A DNA stretch of 64,000 nucleotides from the NCBI GenBank assembly GCA_946699065.1, contig CAMPDV010000713.1, positions 124,001 to 188,000 of the forward strand. The letters run 5' to 3'. This document shows, piece by piece, positions 23,487 to 35,133 of this stretch; within the stretch, counting starts at the first letter, position 1, and every line of letters starts with the position of its first letter. The stretch is from Loxodes magnus (lineage: Eukaryota; Ciliophora; Karyorelictea; Loxodida; Loxodidae). Under the pieces are notes generated by a model. The model ran no database searches. It worked only from the letters and a program-made list of their open reading frames with translations, and was not told where the DNA came from. Position numbers and translations under genes: made by a program.

Positions 23487-23862
23487 ATTATAGAGCGCAT
23501 AGCATCTCATTGGAACGTAGTTCTTTCAATATTAATATTCAATATTAAAAAATGTTTACATACTTATTGTTAAATTTCTAGCTGTCCAATAAGTCACGTC
23601 AGCTTCTCCAAATGAGGAATCTACTTATTAAAGATTATTATCGAATCTTGAACCAAATGCTCCAATCTTCAATAAAATCCAAATAAGAGATAGTAATTAA
23701 GTAATTAGTAGGCCCGTCAGTCAAATGTTCATATTGCTAGCAAGAATGCTCGGGCAAGTTAGGCTTGTTACTTTCGAACTTACCCACCCTTCCCCATTGT
23801 TGCATCTAGTACGAGATTACCTACTAGTTCTCCTGATCGAGGCCGATATCCATTTTTTAAAT
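23487..23862 (-). mobile_element. family A retroposon, copy A4
   Basis: Inverted, diverged but near full-length copy of family A. It runs from CCATTTTTTAAATATA (5' end at ~23862) through CGAGATTACC, TTACCCACCCTTCCCC and CACGTCAGCTTCTCCAAATG to the shared hairpin at 23487-23527. Confidence 0.75.
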
Positions 23863-25139
23863 ATATAAAAAAAGAAGAAAATTTATATTTTCAGTAGCAT
23901 ATATAGTTATGATTAAATTGATGATGTCAACATTATTTCTAATATATCAAAGTTAAAAAAATAGATTGAGAATTCTACTTATAATAACTAATGATGATTG
24001 ACATAAAAAATTTTAAAAATAGTCATAAAGTTATCAATATATACTCAAAAATATAATTGAAACATTCTGTGATTTTACTAATTGCTAAATATAACTTAAA
24101 TTAATTATTACAATAGATACATCAAAAGTAAGTAGTTATAATGAATTTAATAACATCTACAGTCATTATATTTTGACTATCACATTTCAAAAGTAAGTTA
24201 TTAAAACTTCATTCATTCTTTTAAGGAGATAATTACAAAAAATCTTTCTAAATGAATTTAGATAGCTATATCAAATAAAATATATTCTAGGTAATTATAA
24301 ACTAAAATATTTAAAATATCAATAAGTGCAAATACAAAATCCTACTATTGGAATATATAACTAGCTTTTTATCTTATTCTATTTAAATTTTTTTAAGATT
24401 AATAATAAAATTAAGAGTAAGATAAAAATTAATATAACCAAGAAGTAATGAATGATTCAATAATAATTTCCATATTAAGATTTTGATAAATAATAAGTAT
24501 TAAATGAAGAAATCTCTTTAATTAAATTTCTAATCTCATATTATATTATATGAAATTAATTAAATAGCTAATTTATAAATAAATTCATATGAAACTATTT
24601 AATTATAAAGAATGAAACAATAAATATTAAGAATATTTCATAAATTATTTTAGTCATTTAGAAATAAAAGCTTTAATGCAAGACTGCAAATGGTAATTAA
24701 AAGAAAAACTGCGCTAAATAAAAATAAATCTTCATTATTATATTAGAGAAATAGGATTAGTAATAATATAAAAATAAATAGTAATAAATATAATATTTTT
24801 ATAATTTGATTTGAGAGTTTCACTTTCATGCAACTGTTTTATATGCAATTTATTTATAAAATCAGACATAAACTAAAAATTCTAATTTTTTTTTTTAAAT
24901 TACTTGAATATCTAGTAAGTATTTCTCTACGAATTGTTACTAAAACTTAGATTTATATTTTTAAATCTAACAAAAACTCGTATCTTTCTATAATAATTTT
25001 AAGCTTATTAATAAAGAAAATTTATGTGAAGTAATTTAATAATCTAAATCTTAGAAATTTTAATGAATCTTCTATAATTATTAAAAATTAAAAAAAATCA
25101 GTTTACTTTTCTTATTTCATCTATATACTTTATTGTATT
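23863..25139. other. AT-rich intergenic, nothing recognised
   Basis: Extremely AT-rich; no recognised gene or shared repeat. Confidence 0.45.
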
Positions 25140-26046
25140 TTATAGTTCTCCCAGTGTCTTAGCTTAATACCATAGTAAATTATTTTATTTTTCAAGCGTG
25201 AATCTATAAATATTTAGAAAGTTCTCAATTGGTTTGATAAATAATGCTATCTTACTAGATTTTGTGAGCAACTTGTTGTGATATTTCAAAGCCATATACC
25301 TCTTCTTAATGAAGAAGCCTAATACACCTCATATAAAGCAATTGTTCAAATTTTTAACATTCTCTAAGGAACAAGAATCTGATTTAGATAGTTCTTAAAA
25401 CTATTTTTCTTATTAAATGTGATTTAAATTCAAAAATAAAATATATCTGCTTGATCCAGCACTATAACATCCAAAAATATACAAATTTTCACTTTAATTG
25501 AATGATAATTCAAAAATTATGATAGACAACTTAGTCCAGCTATATTTCTTCTCTGATTCTAAGAATTTAAATCAAAGACTTTTTAATTTTTTAATTTTCA
25601 CCTCCAATAATATAAATATAACTTTACTTTCGAAATGAGTTCTAGATATTATCTAGAGTATTTATTTTATCATTTCATTGCTAAAATTATTTACTTAATA
25701 ACTCAAATCTGTTTGCTAGCTTTAATTTTCATATCCGCCTACTTTTGAAAATTTTTAATCGTAAAGTTATTCTAAATAAATCTATTATCTATCTTTTTTA
25801 TATTAAGGTTAAATTTCTTTCTTTTAAACTCTAAAGTTATAGGTAATTAGATTATAAGCATCTTTTTAGAGCATTGAAAATTTATATTTCAGATAAACTA
25901 GATTAGGTAAAATTTCATATTTATAAACCATAAGGAATCTTTGAAAATAGTAAAGTGATGTAAATATTTGTATTTACCCTTAGCAATTTTTATAAATATA
26001 CTACACTGATTAAAATTTTAGTTTTGATGTTTTTTAATTCGTTTTA
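25140..26046 (-). pseudogene. kelch-like protein pseudogene, subfamily K2, copy b
   Basis: It aligns with 12755-13667 along its length. The start codon equivalent is ACG (26044 region) rather than ATG. Kelch pieces YIYIIGGEN and VFDLNS are in different frames, separated by a one-base loss in AATTAAAAAATTAAAAAG. The C-terminal Y-D-I-K/L-R-H-W-E blade is still visible at 25145-25165. It shares the upstream frame break of K2a and adds new ones. Confidence 0.62.
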
Positions 26047-27299
26047 ATTATTTTAAAACTAACTAAAAATAATAATTAACGCTTTAAATGAAAAGCTCTG
26101 ATAAAGACTGCTGAATTTAACTAATCATTGACAAATTAAACTATTTTAATATCATAGATAAGACAGGTTAGATGGAAAACCATAAAACTCTATTTTAGAA
26201 TGTAAATGCACTTGCTAAATGTTTAAAGATATGAATAGAGAAATAGTAATATTTAAGTTATTTAAATAATATAAGTTCACTAGAAGATATAAAGAGTTAA
26301 ATAAGATTTAGAAAAAAATTAAAGTATATACAATCTTTATTTATTTAGTACTTCATTAATCAATAACTCATATATCTGTTTCTATTTATCATCTCTAAAT
26401 TTCTTTAAATCTATTTAAGTTTATCAATCTATAAAGATCATATGGAGTTTCTAATGAGATAGATAAGTTTGTTTACTATATAACATAATCTAAGAATTTA
26501 AATATACCTAATTGTGTAATATTCTTTTATGTGAGATTATAGATAAATATTAATTTATATGTTAAATAAACTAAAGAATTAAATATTATAAATATTAAGC
26601 TACTTCATTTAACCTCATTGGTATTGTGAACGCAATGATCATTATTCTTTAAAAGTTTACTTATTAAAGTGATGCTTTATTGGATAAAACTGCTAAATAA
26701 TTATTTATTTATTATAAAAAGAGAGGAAATACTTCAAGTAACATAATCTGTTTTAAAACAATCATTTTTTATTTTATAAATTCTACTATAATCAATAAAA
26801 TTAGCAAATAGTTTGTAAGATTTGATGGTAATAAAAAGACTTGATAGATTAAGTAGGCAATATTCATATTTGCCATTTTCCTTAACTTATTTAAAATCTT
26901 ATAAAAATGAAAATATGATATTATAAAATTTCTTTATTAAAAGATATATATTTAATGAGGAATAGATAAACCTTTACATGTATTATAAACATTAATCACA
27001 AAGAGATACCTTATTAAATAAATGTTTTTTGCTTAATTATTCTTTATATGTTTTATACTTATCTTTTTAATTAGGTTTTATTTTTAAAAACTATTAATGA
27101 ATTATATCAACATGAATCATACTTATATACATATAAATAATGTAAATACTGCTTTATCTTTTATATTTTTGTTAATTAGTGAATCTAATATATCATTATG
27201 TATAAAATAAATAATATAGCATATTTTTAATTAATTAATTATTCCTTTTTTATACTTTTTTCTATATAATTAGCTGCTTTTAATTCCTTTTAATAAAAG
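26047..27299. repeat. AT-rich; first ~800 bases pair with 13668-14340
   Basis: 26600-26700 matches 14050-14150 in order and orientation, marking the second copy of the K2 duplication block. Beyond 26850 nothing is recognised. Confidence 0.4.
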
Positions 27300-27535
27300 A
27301 GTTACGTATGAAGCTTCTGATTTATATTTGATATTTCATTTTTATAAGTTTAAGTTTATTATGTCAAACCTCTTTTTTTCATTTGTTTCTTACATCTTCT
27401 TGTTGTTCTTCATCGCTCCTAAAGCTTTCTTTTTGATTTACCTAAAGCTCCGGTTGATTTTATTTACTTTGTTCAAATATTTCATTCTTCTTCTCAGTAA
27501 ATTCTTAACTAATTGCTTTAAAGAATTCTATTAAT
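27300..27535 (-). other. protein-like stretch on the minus strand
   Basis: Reads EFTEKKNEIFEQSKQNQPEL, then QVNQKESFRSDEEQQEDV: charged, Gln/Glu-rich and coding-like, but without a start, stop or known motif. It may be a fragment of a retroelement ORF1. Confidence 0.3.
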
Positions 27536-27861
27536 ATTTTTATAAATTTAATGATATAGCCAAATATATAAAAGCTTATGATTAAATATTAATATCTTTA
27601 GCTATTTTTAATGATATAAATCTAAATTTTAAATATAGGAAGTCTAAACTAAATTAAATTTAGTTCAATTTCCTTTTTTCATAAGATAAATCTCTAAAAT
27701 TATTTTGTAATTAGCTAATTTTGATTATGCTCAATCTATTAAAACCCTTAAATATTTAACTCTTCTCAATTTAGTTTTCTATTTAATTAGCTATATATTT
27801 GAAAACGGTCTACAATACTTATATTAGTCTATAAGGTTTCTAAGATTAACTACTTTATAAA

Positions 27862-28815
27862 ATGAATTAAGAAGATAATTAAATTCTTAAAATTTTATTC
27901 CTTAGAAAAATAATTAGAAGCAAATTAGATTTGAGTAAAGAACAAATATTTTCCAAGTTTGGCATTGGTGTAGTAAAATATGAAGTATGTCCTAGCTTAA
28001 AAAAGTAGAAAGAGTTTAAGAATATTTCCACTATAATAGTCAATTAAGATTATAAGCAAAATTATTCTATAGAAAATTAAAGTTTCTAACAGCAGTAAAT
28101 CGAAACTAGTGAAACTGATAGCTTTTGTACTTAAGTAGAACAAATATATGATGATGGTCTGCTTATATCGGGAGGATTTAAAAAAGGTTAAAAAAGATTT
28201 ATTGTTCATTAAGAGGATTAAAAAATTAAGAACTTTTAAATGTAGTTTAAAAGAAGTTTTCATAGAACTTGCTTTAATAAAAAAAATCTAATATATATAA
28301 TTTCTGGAATTACAAAGTTTAATACTCAAGATGCTGATGTAGTAGAATGTGAAACTTTTGATATTAGAAATAATCATTTTAAAACTATAAAATCTATATT
28401 AACTCCTGCAAATACTTTTGGATGCTCATTAAACAATGACAAAGTTTTTATGTTTGGAGGAGATAATAGAAATAATCAGAAGCTGTTGGATATAATATAG
28501 TAATATGACAGCAAGAAAAATGAATGAATTTTGTATGAGCAAAAGCTAACTAAAGAAGCTATGATAACTGCAATTTGAATTTACCCTCTAAATCATTTTT
28601 TTATTTACTCAAATGGAACTTAAGTAGACTCTTAAATATTTGATTTAAAGGAAATAACAATTTGAGGAGATAGATATACTAAAGGATTCTTTGATTACAC
28701 TTAACCAGTTTTAAGTAGGAATAGATTGTATTAGTATAACTGAAAATCTAATTTATTCATCTATGATATTTTTACTGGAAGATGGGAGACAATATTAGAG
28801 AAGTAAAGCAAATGA
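27862..28815 (+). CDS. kelch-like protein, intact copy K1b
   Basis: ATG 27862 (after TTATAAA) to TGA 28813-28815 gives 317 residues with no frame break. Visible blades: LLISGGFKKGQKRF (~residue 110), IYIISGITKFN (~147), VFMFGGDNRNN (~198) with QQYDSKKNEWILYE, IFIYSNGT-type and QIFDLKE segments, and a last LFIYDIFTGRWE. These have the Gly-Gly and Tyr/Trp spacing of kelch repeats (about five), so a beta-propeller used for protein interaction is expected. Four Trp are encoded by TGA and one by TGG; many Gln are TAA/TAG; the stop is TGA. The first ~60 residues carry no known domain. The substrate or partner is unknown. Closest relatives are K1a (703) and K1c (38298). Confidence 0.78.
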
Positions 28816-30231
28816 AAATTTAAAGTTCTTAAATTAAATTAAATTAAATTAAGTTAAGTTAAATTAACTTATATATAGATATTTAAATTTTAAATACCTA
28901 ATTCTGATTAAATAAGCATAGCAATATATTTTAAAATATAATTCCTCCGTTTAAATCTCCAAAGCGCTTATTTTTTTTAATAATTTTAGTTTTATTTAAA
29001 TACTTCAATCAACTATTATAATTAACTCCTCTTATACATTAAACTTCATATCATTTTTGTAATATTAATTAATATGCTTTTATCTAGCAAAGAATATTAC
29101 AGTGATATATATTTTTAAGTATAAAGCTAATTTAAAGAAATTTTCCTTTTTAAGAATAGCTGAATTATAAGAGTTTATTACTACTATAAAAAATCTAAGA
29201 TTTTAAATATACGAATTATTTGCTTTTTTCCCGATGACGGATAATTTAAATATGAATACCCAATAAAAATAATAAGAAATATCTGATAGTTTGTTTAGTG
29301 GAACCTAAAATAAACTTATCATATTAAATTTTTCATACTTCTATCAAACAAATTATGAAAATTATTTAAATAGAAAATAAAAGTAAAATAGAATATAACT
29401 AAATATTAGTAGAGTAAAATAAGAGAGAGCTATATAATAAGTATTTTATATTAGCAATAATTAGATAAATAAACCTTGATGCTTTATTTTCAAGCTTTAG
29501 GTTTCTTTTATATCTTAAAAAGCTAAAGATTAATTTTAGAAATAGTTTAAAGCCAAATCTATTTAATGTTAGATATAACTAGATATAAAATATTGCTATA
29601 GTAACTCGTTTTAAATAATATTAGAAATTTATTAACAAAGATAAGGTTATATTAATATAAATTATTAATCCATATTTATCTTTGAGTTGTCTTTATATAT
29701 AACCAAAAACTATATTAAAATAATATATTTTTGGCTACTTTTTAAAAGATAAAAGGAAATTAAATTCAATTAAATACATTCTTAGATTTATTAATTAACT
29801 AGGTTATGAAATTCATATAGTACCTATTTTCTATTCCAACTGTAATATATAAATATCTAATACATGTACTTCCTATTATTATAATATTTTTATGATTTTT
29901 ATAAATTATTAATAATAGCATTTTAAATGGTCTTATTTATAGATATACCATTAATAAATTTAAGATACTATTACAATAGCAAACTTTTGCTATCATTTAC
30001 TATTTAAAATTTAATGCTTACCTTTAAGATTATTAGTTAGTTTATATTTTCTCTAGCTATATATAAGATATAGATTTATTAAGTTTATATAGTTATATAT
30101 TTTACATGCTTAAGTTTATCTTCATTTAGACATATATTAATTAAGCAAAGCTTATTACCTTTTAACTTAATTCTATTATCGTTATTTTTTTATAACTTAA
30201 AAACCTTTTCCTTTATAAATCAGTTTAAATA
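28816..30231. other. AT-rich; second half is a diverged copy of 20200-20826
   Basis: No gene recognised. 29480-29600 and 30100-30231 show patches shared with the region upstream of the small membrane-protein gene, for example the AAGCAA...TTATTACCTTTTA...ATTATC segment just before ATGGGT. Confidence 0.4.
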
Positions 30232-30400
30232 TGGGTCTACCACATCCTTCCAAATCAAAAAAAATCAAACTTACTGAAGGTAATGCTTAGTGCTAAATTT
30301 TAACGGAAAAATTGTTGTGGTAAAATGAATAGGTTTTTCGATAGAGATTTGTAGTAAATTCCTCAATAATTAAAAGAAAAAGAGATAGAGAAATTTTATT
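30232..30400 (+). pseudogene. decayed 5' copy of the small membrane-protein gene
   Basis: It begins MGLPHPSKSKKIKLTEGN, clearly related to MGQLHPTKSKKINPTEGQ at 20827. One base is then lost (GGTAATGCTTAG for GGGGTAACGCTTAG) and the similarity fades within about 150 bases. No transmembrane part follows. Confidence 0.6.
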
Positions 30401-30734
30401 ATAAATAGTTATCATAGAATCATTTTAAACTATTTTTAAACTAAGTTATTTAATAAAAAGGATAGAGAATATATTAGATTTAGTTTAAGGAATAAGGAGC
30501 TTCTAATGTAATAATCACTTAATATTATTAGGAAAATAGTTTTAAAGTTTTGAATCCTAAATAAATCTAACACTTGCTAGTAATTAAAGATAAATTATGC
30601 TTTATTTTACTTTATAAAAAGTTACTTTTTAAAGAAGAAATCACTTCAATAGAAATTTAATGAAATGAAGTTATTGACATGAATTAGTTATTTCATTTAA
30701 ATTATGTTCATAAAGTTCAACCATCGTTCTTTTT

Positions 30735-33090
30735 TCATCTTCCAACTTTACTTTGTTGCTTCTTGTACTTTCTTGCTGTTCCTTTTTAGGCTCCAATTAT
30801 TTATTTTTATTTTATCCTAAAATCACAATTCTTTTTAGTACTTACTGTGAAAATTTTTATTTGAAGGCTTGAATCGATTTATTTTTTAGAGGTGAACTAT
30901 TAGTTTATGTAGATTTGATCATAATTTATTAGTTTTTCCAGTTTTTTTTCTAGGAAATTCATCAGAAAGATTTCTAAGTTAGTCCAAATAGTAGACACAT
31001 TCGAAGATATGTTTAAATAAATCTTTTCTTCCTCAAGGGCTTAGTACATTTTCACATGATAATGAAATTTATATAAATCATATAGAAAATTAAAAGGTTA
31101 AGTGCGCAACTTAAAGATCGAAATTATTTCTTTCCTATATTCCTTGTTAAATTTAGTATAACTTAACATGAAATTTCTGAAATCCTTCAAGTTGCTCTCT
31201 GAATATCTATGTAGTTGGCATATCTCTATAGCGTTTAGTTGCCTCTTAATAAAATTTGCTTCTTATTATATCTATGATAAATTTCTCAAATATAAAGTTA
31301 GTTAGAAAGTATAATTTGATTGCCATTATTAATTCCATAAAACTGAAGCATCTTTTTTACTTACTAAAAGTTCAAAAATTTTAGTTTCTATTACATTCAA
31401 AGAGTCTTTCTTTATCGAATTCTGGATAAATCCTTGTTCTTTCCATATTCAAAAGTAGAATCGGAAAAAGCGTTTTGACATTATATGCACAAATTGATGT
31501 CAGTTAAGGTCTATGTAGCATACCTCATTAAAGACAATGATAGGTTACTTTAAAGCCTTCCTCACCATAATACGCATAATTTTGTTTATCTTCTCTTTCA
31601 AATTTTATGATCCTCTCATTACAATTCAAAGAACCAGCTTCTAATCATATTCAGCCTTAATCAGTTTAATCATGCGACAAAGCACTTTGAAATGTCAGGA
31701 ATAACATTCTTGCATCTACTGAGAGTATAAATGCATTCTTTACCGATCTTAAATAATTTAAAGTCCTTTATTTACAGTGGCTGATTTAATGTCCATTTTC
31801 TTGTATTATGACTCCAAATTAAGTCATTTGGTTCTTCTATTTGATACGCTAACTTTCCAGTTTCAAATTATTTCAATTTTTTAGCTTTTTTTTAGTAAAT
31901 TGGATTGCTTCATATTTACTAGTGTTTATTAACAGAAAAATCCATTGAAAAACTCTGTTGCATTAATCTATAAGTTAATACATCCTTTAAATTGAGCAAG
32001 AAAGGAGTATAAAGTCATCTGCCCATTCTCTGCATACGAAGTTCATATTGAACAGATTAATGTCTAGTTGTATGTTTCTTTCCTGCAAATGCTTTTACTA
32101 TATCATAATATAGGAGTGAGGGTGCAGGACCATGTGAGCTCTCTTGCATAACTCCATTGTTGTAATGAAATCTGCGAGTAGTTTATCTATCGATTTGAAA
32201 AAAGAAATTCAAATTATTGTAAAAAGACTCTGGTACCAGTATCAATCCCAGCAATAGTTTTAATCTCCTAAGGTGTTGAAAAAATGTTTGACTTTCAATA
32301 CTGTTAAACATCTTATCAACATCAATAAGAGTATCAAACATCTTTTTTGAGCTTTTTCCTTCACTCTAATAGAGGTCAATTATCTGCTGCAATAATCATA
32401 TTTAGTTAGCTGTATGTCTCTTCTTAAGGAATCTCATTTATGCTGAACGTATGAAGTTGCGTTCTTAAAGAATTTTGTAAATCTTTCTGTTAAAGCCTTG
32501 TCTTAGATCTTCAGTATAGTATTAATAAGCGAAATTGTTTCGGCTTTTCCAATCTCTCTTACTACCTTTCTTGAAAATAGGAATGATGATGGAGGTATTC
32601 AGCTTTTTTGGAATTCTTTAGAGTTTTATCATATTACTGATAAAACAGTGCATTATTAATTGTATCACTTATCCAGCAAACTTGATGAGTTCATCCTTGA
32701 TACCATTTGACACAGCTGCTTTGCCATTTGAAATATGTTCAATGATTTCTTGAATTTTTAAAATTACAAAATTTTTTAAATGAGAAAAGGGATAATTGAT
32801 AAGTTAAGGCCCTTTTAGATGAGATCTACTTATCGTTTACTGAACTCAAGCAGCTTCTAAGTAATATTTTTATGTTTGTTAAACGCAAAAGTTTCTCAAT
32901 TATCAATAAAGAATCCTATAGTTCTTTGTTAAAATTCATTTAGTTCCTTATTTTAGGTTTTATAATCTTTTTCGCTTTAAAGAACATCTTCTACTAGCTT
33001 CCATCTAGCCTAAGAAGTTTACCTTTATCCTGAAGCTTTTTGTACTTCAAAGAAGATTTTATATTCGTTAAATTTTATTTGGAATTTATA
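30735..33090 (-). pseudogene. non-LTR retrotransposon reverse transcriptase, decayed (LINE ORF2-like)
   Basis: Minus-strand translation under the reassigned code shows the order of reverse-transcriptase motifs of LINEs: KAAVSNGIKDELIK (~32720), TSIIIPIFKKGSKRDW (~32590), ISLINTILKI (~32540), DVDKMFNSIESQ (~32310), NGVMQESSHGPAPSLLYYDI (~32130), then WADDFILL (~31960), the catalytic Asp-Asp box, and INTSKYEAIQFT. A thumb/C-terminal part follows with TGA-encoded Trp and runs to TGA at 30735-30737. At least three one-base frame breaks (about 32550, 32370 and 32095) inactivate it. No endonuclease domain is seen on the 5' side. It is the only catalytic retroelement gene in the window. It may be a relative of the element that moves families A-C and E, but it does not itself carry the shared hairpin. 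Confidence 0.75.
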
Positions 33091-33099
33091 TTTAAAGCC

Positions 33100-34112
33100 A
33101 TTCCTAATATATTATTAGTGAAGCTTAAATGTATTGCTAAATATAAATGTAATAATGCTTTATAAAATAGAAATTAAGCCTTAAATACTTTATAAAGAGC
33201 TTAAAACTAATATAATTATAAACTATCAATAAATCTAGAATAATAGTAGTTTGAACCAATATTAAAGAGATTTATTTAGCATTGGTTAAGAGTGGCTAAA
33301 AGAAAGTGATCTAAGTCGAAAATAATTAAAATTTTGAAATAAAAATAATTATAATAATTAATTAACTTGGTTCAACCATTAATAGGAATAACTCGAATAA
33401 TCGAAAAGATGGTGGGAGCTGAGAATGACCTTCGTGACAACACTTTCTGGTTTTATGGCTAGGAACAAGTTCCTTTCCTGTCGCTGAGAAAGTCCCTGAT
33501 CAGAGTCATTTTCTGAAGGGAACACTGTCTTTGAGATTATCCGCTCTTGGTAGGGGCTTGAAGCCTGGCTGCTCATAGCAATGGAGCTCCCTAGCATCTG
33601 TGCCTGGAGCACAACAAGATATCCCCGTTATTACATAAAAAGAGAGCGTCGGGTCGTGCAATCGGAAAGGAGTTTCCGGTCCAAAAACTTTTTTAGTTGA
33701 AATTAACTAATTAGGAATAACTCGATTAAAGAGTTCAATTTTTAAATAAAGTATAACTTTGAATTTGCTTGGATCTTCAATTTTTTGAATTTTGATTATT
33801 TTATAAATGCTTTTCTTGATTTATTCCTATAGGTCTAATCCCAATCATTTGCTATTGAAGATATTAATTTCTTGTTAGATAAGGCAAACTTCTTTATTTA
33901 CTTGTAGCATTTTTTTGTTGAAAAGCAAGTAATCTTAATTGCAATAAATCCTGAATAAGTATTCCCATTATTTTTCGTTTATTCTTTTTTTTTCGTCTAA
34001 ATTGATAGCATCTTCCCATTTTATTTACTGATCGTTTACAATATCAGCACATTATTAGGCTATTATAAAAAATGGTTTGACTTATATTTTAATATGATAC
34101 CTTTTTAGACAT
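33100..34112 (-). pseudogene. unrecognised protein-coding stretch interrupted by retroposon E2
   Basis: From ATG 34112 the minus strand reads MSKKVSYQNISQ and, after a frame change, NLDEKKRINEKQWEYLFRIY, KEVCLIQQEINIFNSKW and IYKIIKIQKIEDPSKFKV up to ELFNRVIP. There element E2 is inserted, and RVIPING resumes on the other side thanks to the target duplication. Composition is coding-like to the insertion and weaker after it. It may be the 5' part of the adjacent LINE or an unrelated gene. No domain recognised. Confidence 0.38.
33383..33725 (-). mobile_element. family E retroposon, copy E2, with 14-bp target duplication
   Basis: The 315-bp insert 33397-33711 is flanked by perfect TAGGAATAACTCGA at 33383-33396 and 33712-33725. 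It matches E1 (16251-16535) throughout and is close to half G+C. The 14-bp duplication is typical of target-primed insertion by a LINE enzyme. A short standard-code open frame across 33379-33612 is only a consequence of its base composition. Confidence 0.82.
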
Positions 34113-34718
34113 TACTAAAAATAAGAGATTAAGAATATAAGATAATATTTATAATTATAAATAACTTTTGTACAAATATTAAGTTAAAGCATAAAGTTAT
34201 TATTCTACTAAGGTAAGAAATATAATTAACATATGAAAAAATAAAAATATAATCTTAATTAAAAATAAAATGTCTCATTTAGATAAAATAGCTAAGTACA
34301 AATATACTTATTAAAAATTAAATTCCTTAAATAATTAAAACTTCTTTAATTTAATTTTAATAATTTATACATTAGTTCTATTTTATTATAATTTTTAGTA
34401 TGAAACTGAAATTATTTTTCGTTATTTTTTAAAGAAAAAATAGCAAAAAATTAAAGAATTTTAATTTTAAGAATACTAGGAAATATTAAATTAGAGGTAT
34501 TTTTATTTGAAACTATCTTAATTATATAAATGATAAATACAGACATTAATTAAAATATTAATAGATAGATCATTGTTTTATTATGTTTTATTTTAATAAC
34601 AGTAATTTAATTTGGAAATATCACTTGCTTATTAAAAATTAAAATTTTAAGTACATATTTAAATTTACATTTTTTTAGAATCTAAGCATAAAATAGATAA
34701 AAGAAAGTTTATTATAAG
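34113..34718. other. AT-rich intergenic, nothing recognised
   Basis: No recognised content between the minus-strand ATG at 34112 and copy A3. Confidence 0.45.
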
Positions 34719-35133
34719 ATATATAAAATGGATGTCGGCCGCGTCAGAAAAACAAGTAGGTAATCTGGTGCAGTGTATATTGCATTGCGAGTAATCTCGC
34801 ACTAGATGCCCCCACGGGGAAGGGTGGATAAGCTCTGTTGAGACGTACCTAACTTACCCCGAGGGTTCTCTCTAGCAGTATGAAAGTTTGACTGACGGGT
34901 CTTCTAATTACCGACTTAATAACTATCTCTTATTTGGACCTAATTCAAGAAAACTGAAGCATTTGACTCAAGATTTTAGAATAATTTTTAATAAGAAGAT
35001 TCCCCATTTGGAGAAGCTGACATGACTCATCGGACCACTAGAATTTAACAAGAAACATGAGAACATTTTTTGATATTAAATATTAATATTGAAAGAGCTG
35101 CGCGCCAATGAAGTGCTAAGTGCTCTATAATAA
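34719..35133 (+). mobile_element. family A retroposon, copy A3
   Basis: Best-preserved match to A1: TATAAAATGGATGTCGGCCG at the start, GCGAGTAATCTCGC stem, GGGGAAGGGTGGATAAGC, CTTACCCCGAGGG, and the shared hairpin at 35092-35130. Similarity to A1 is above 90% by eye, so both are fairly recent insertions. Confidence 0.82.
35092..35130 (+). repeat. shared terminal hairpin of A3
   Basis: GAGCTGCGCGCC ... GTGCTAAGTGCTC followed by TATAATAATTTTTATTTATT. Confidence 0.75.

Noticed and set aside
27997-28263. 88-codon minus-strand hydrophobic frame
   Set aside because: It is antisense to the intact kelch-like gene K1b.
33379-33612. 77-codon minus-strand open frame
   Set aside because: It covers part of retroposon E2 and its target duplication. 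The other copy of family E does not preserve it.
1903-35133. Shared GC-rich hairpin considered as a CRISPR repeat or bacterial terminator
   Set aside because: Copies are scattered at irregular distances in both orientations at the ends of longer elements, and the genome is eukaryotic by code, introns and tRNA.
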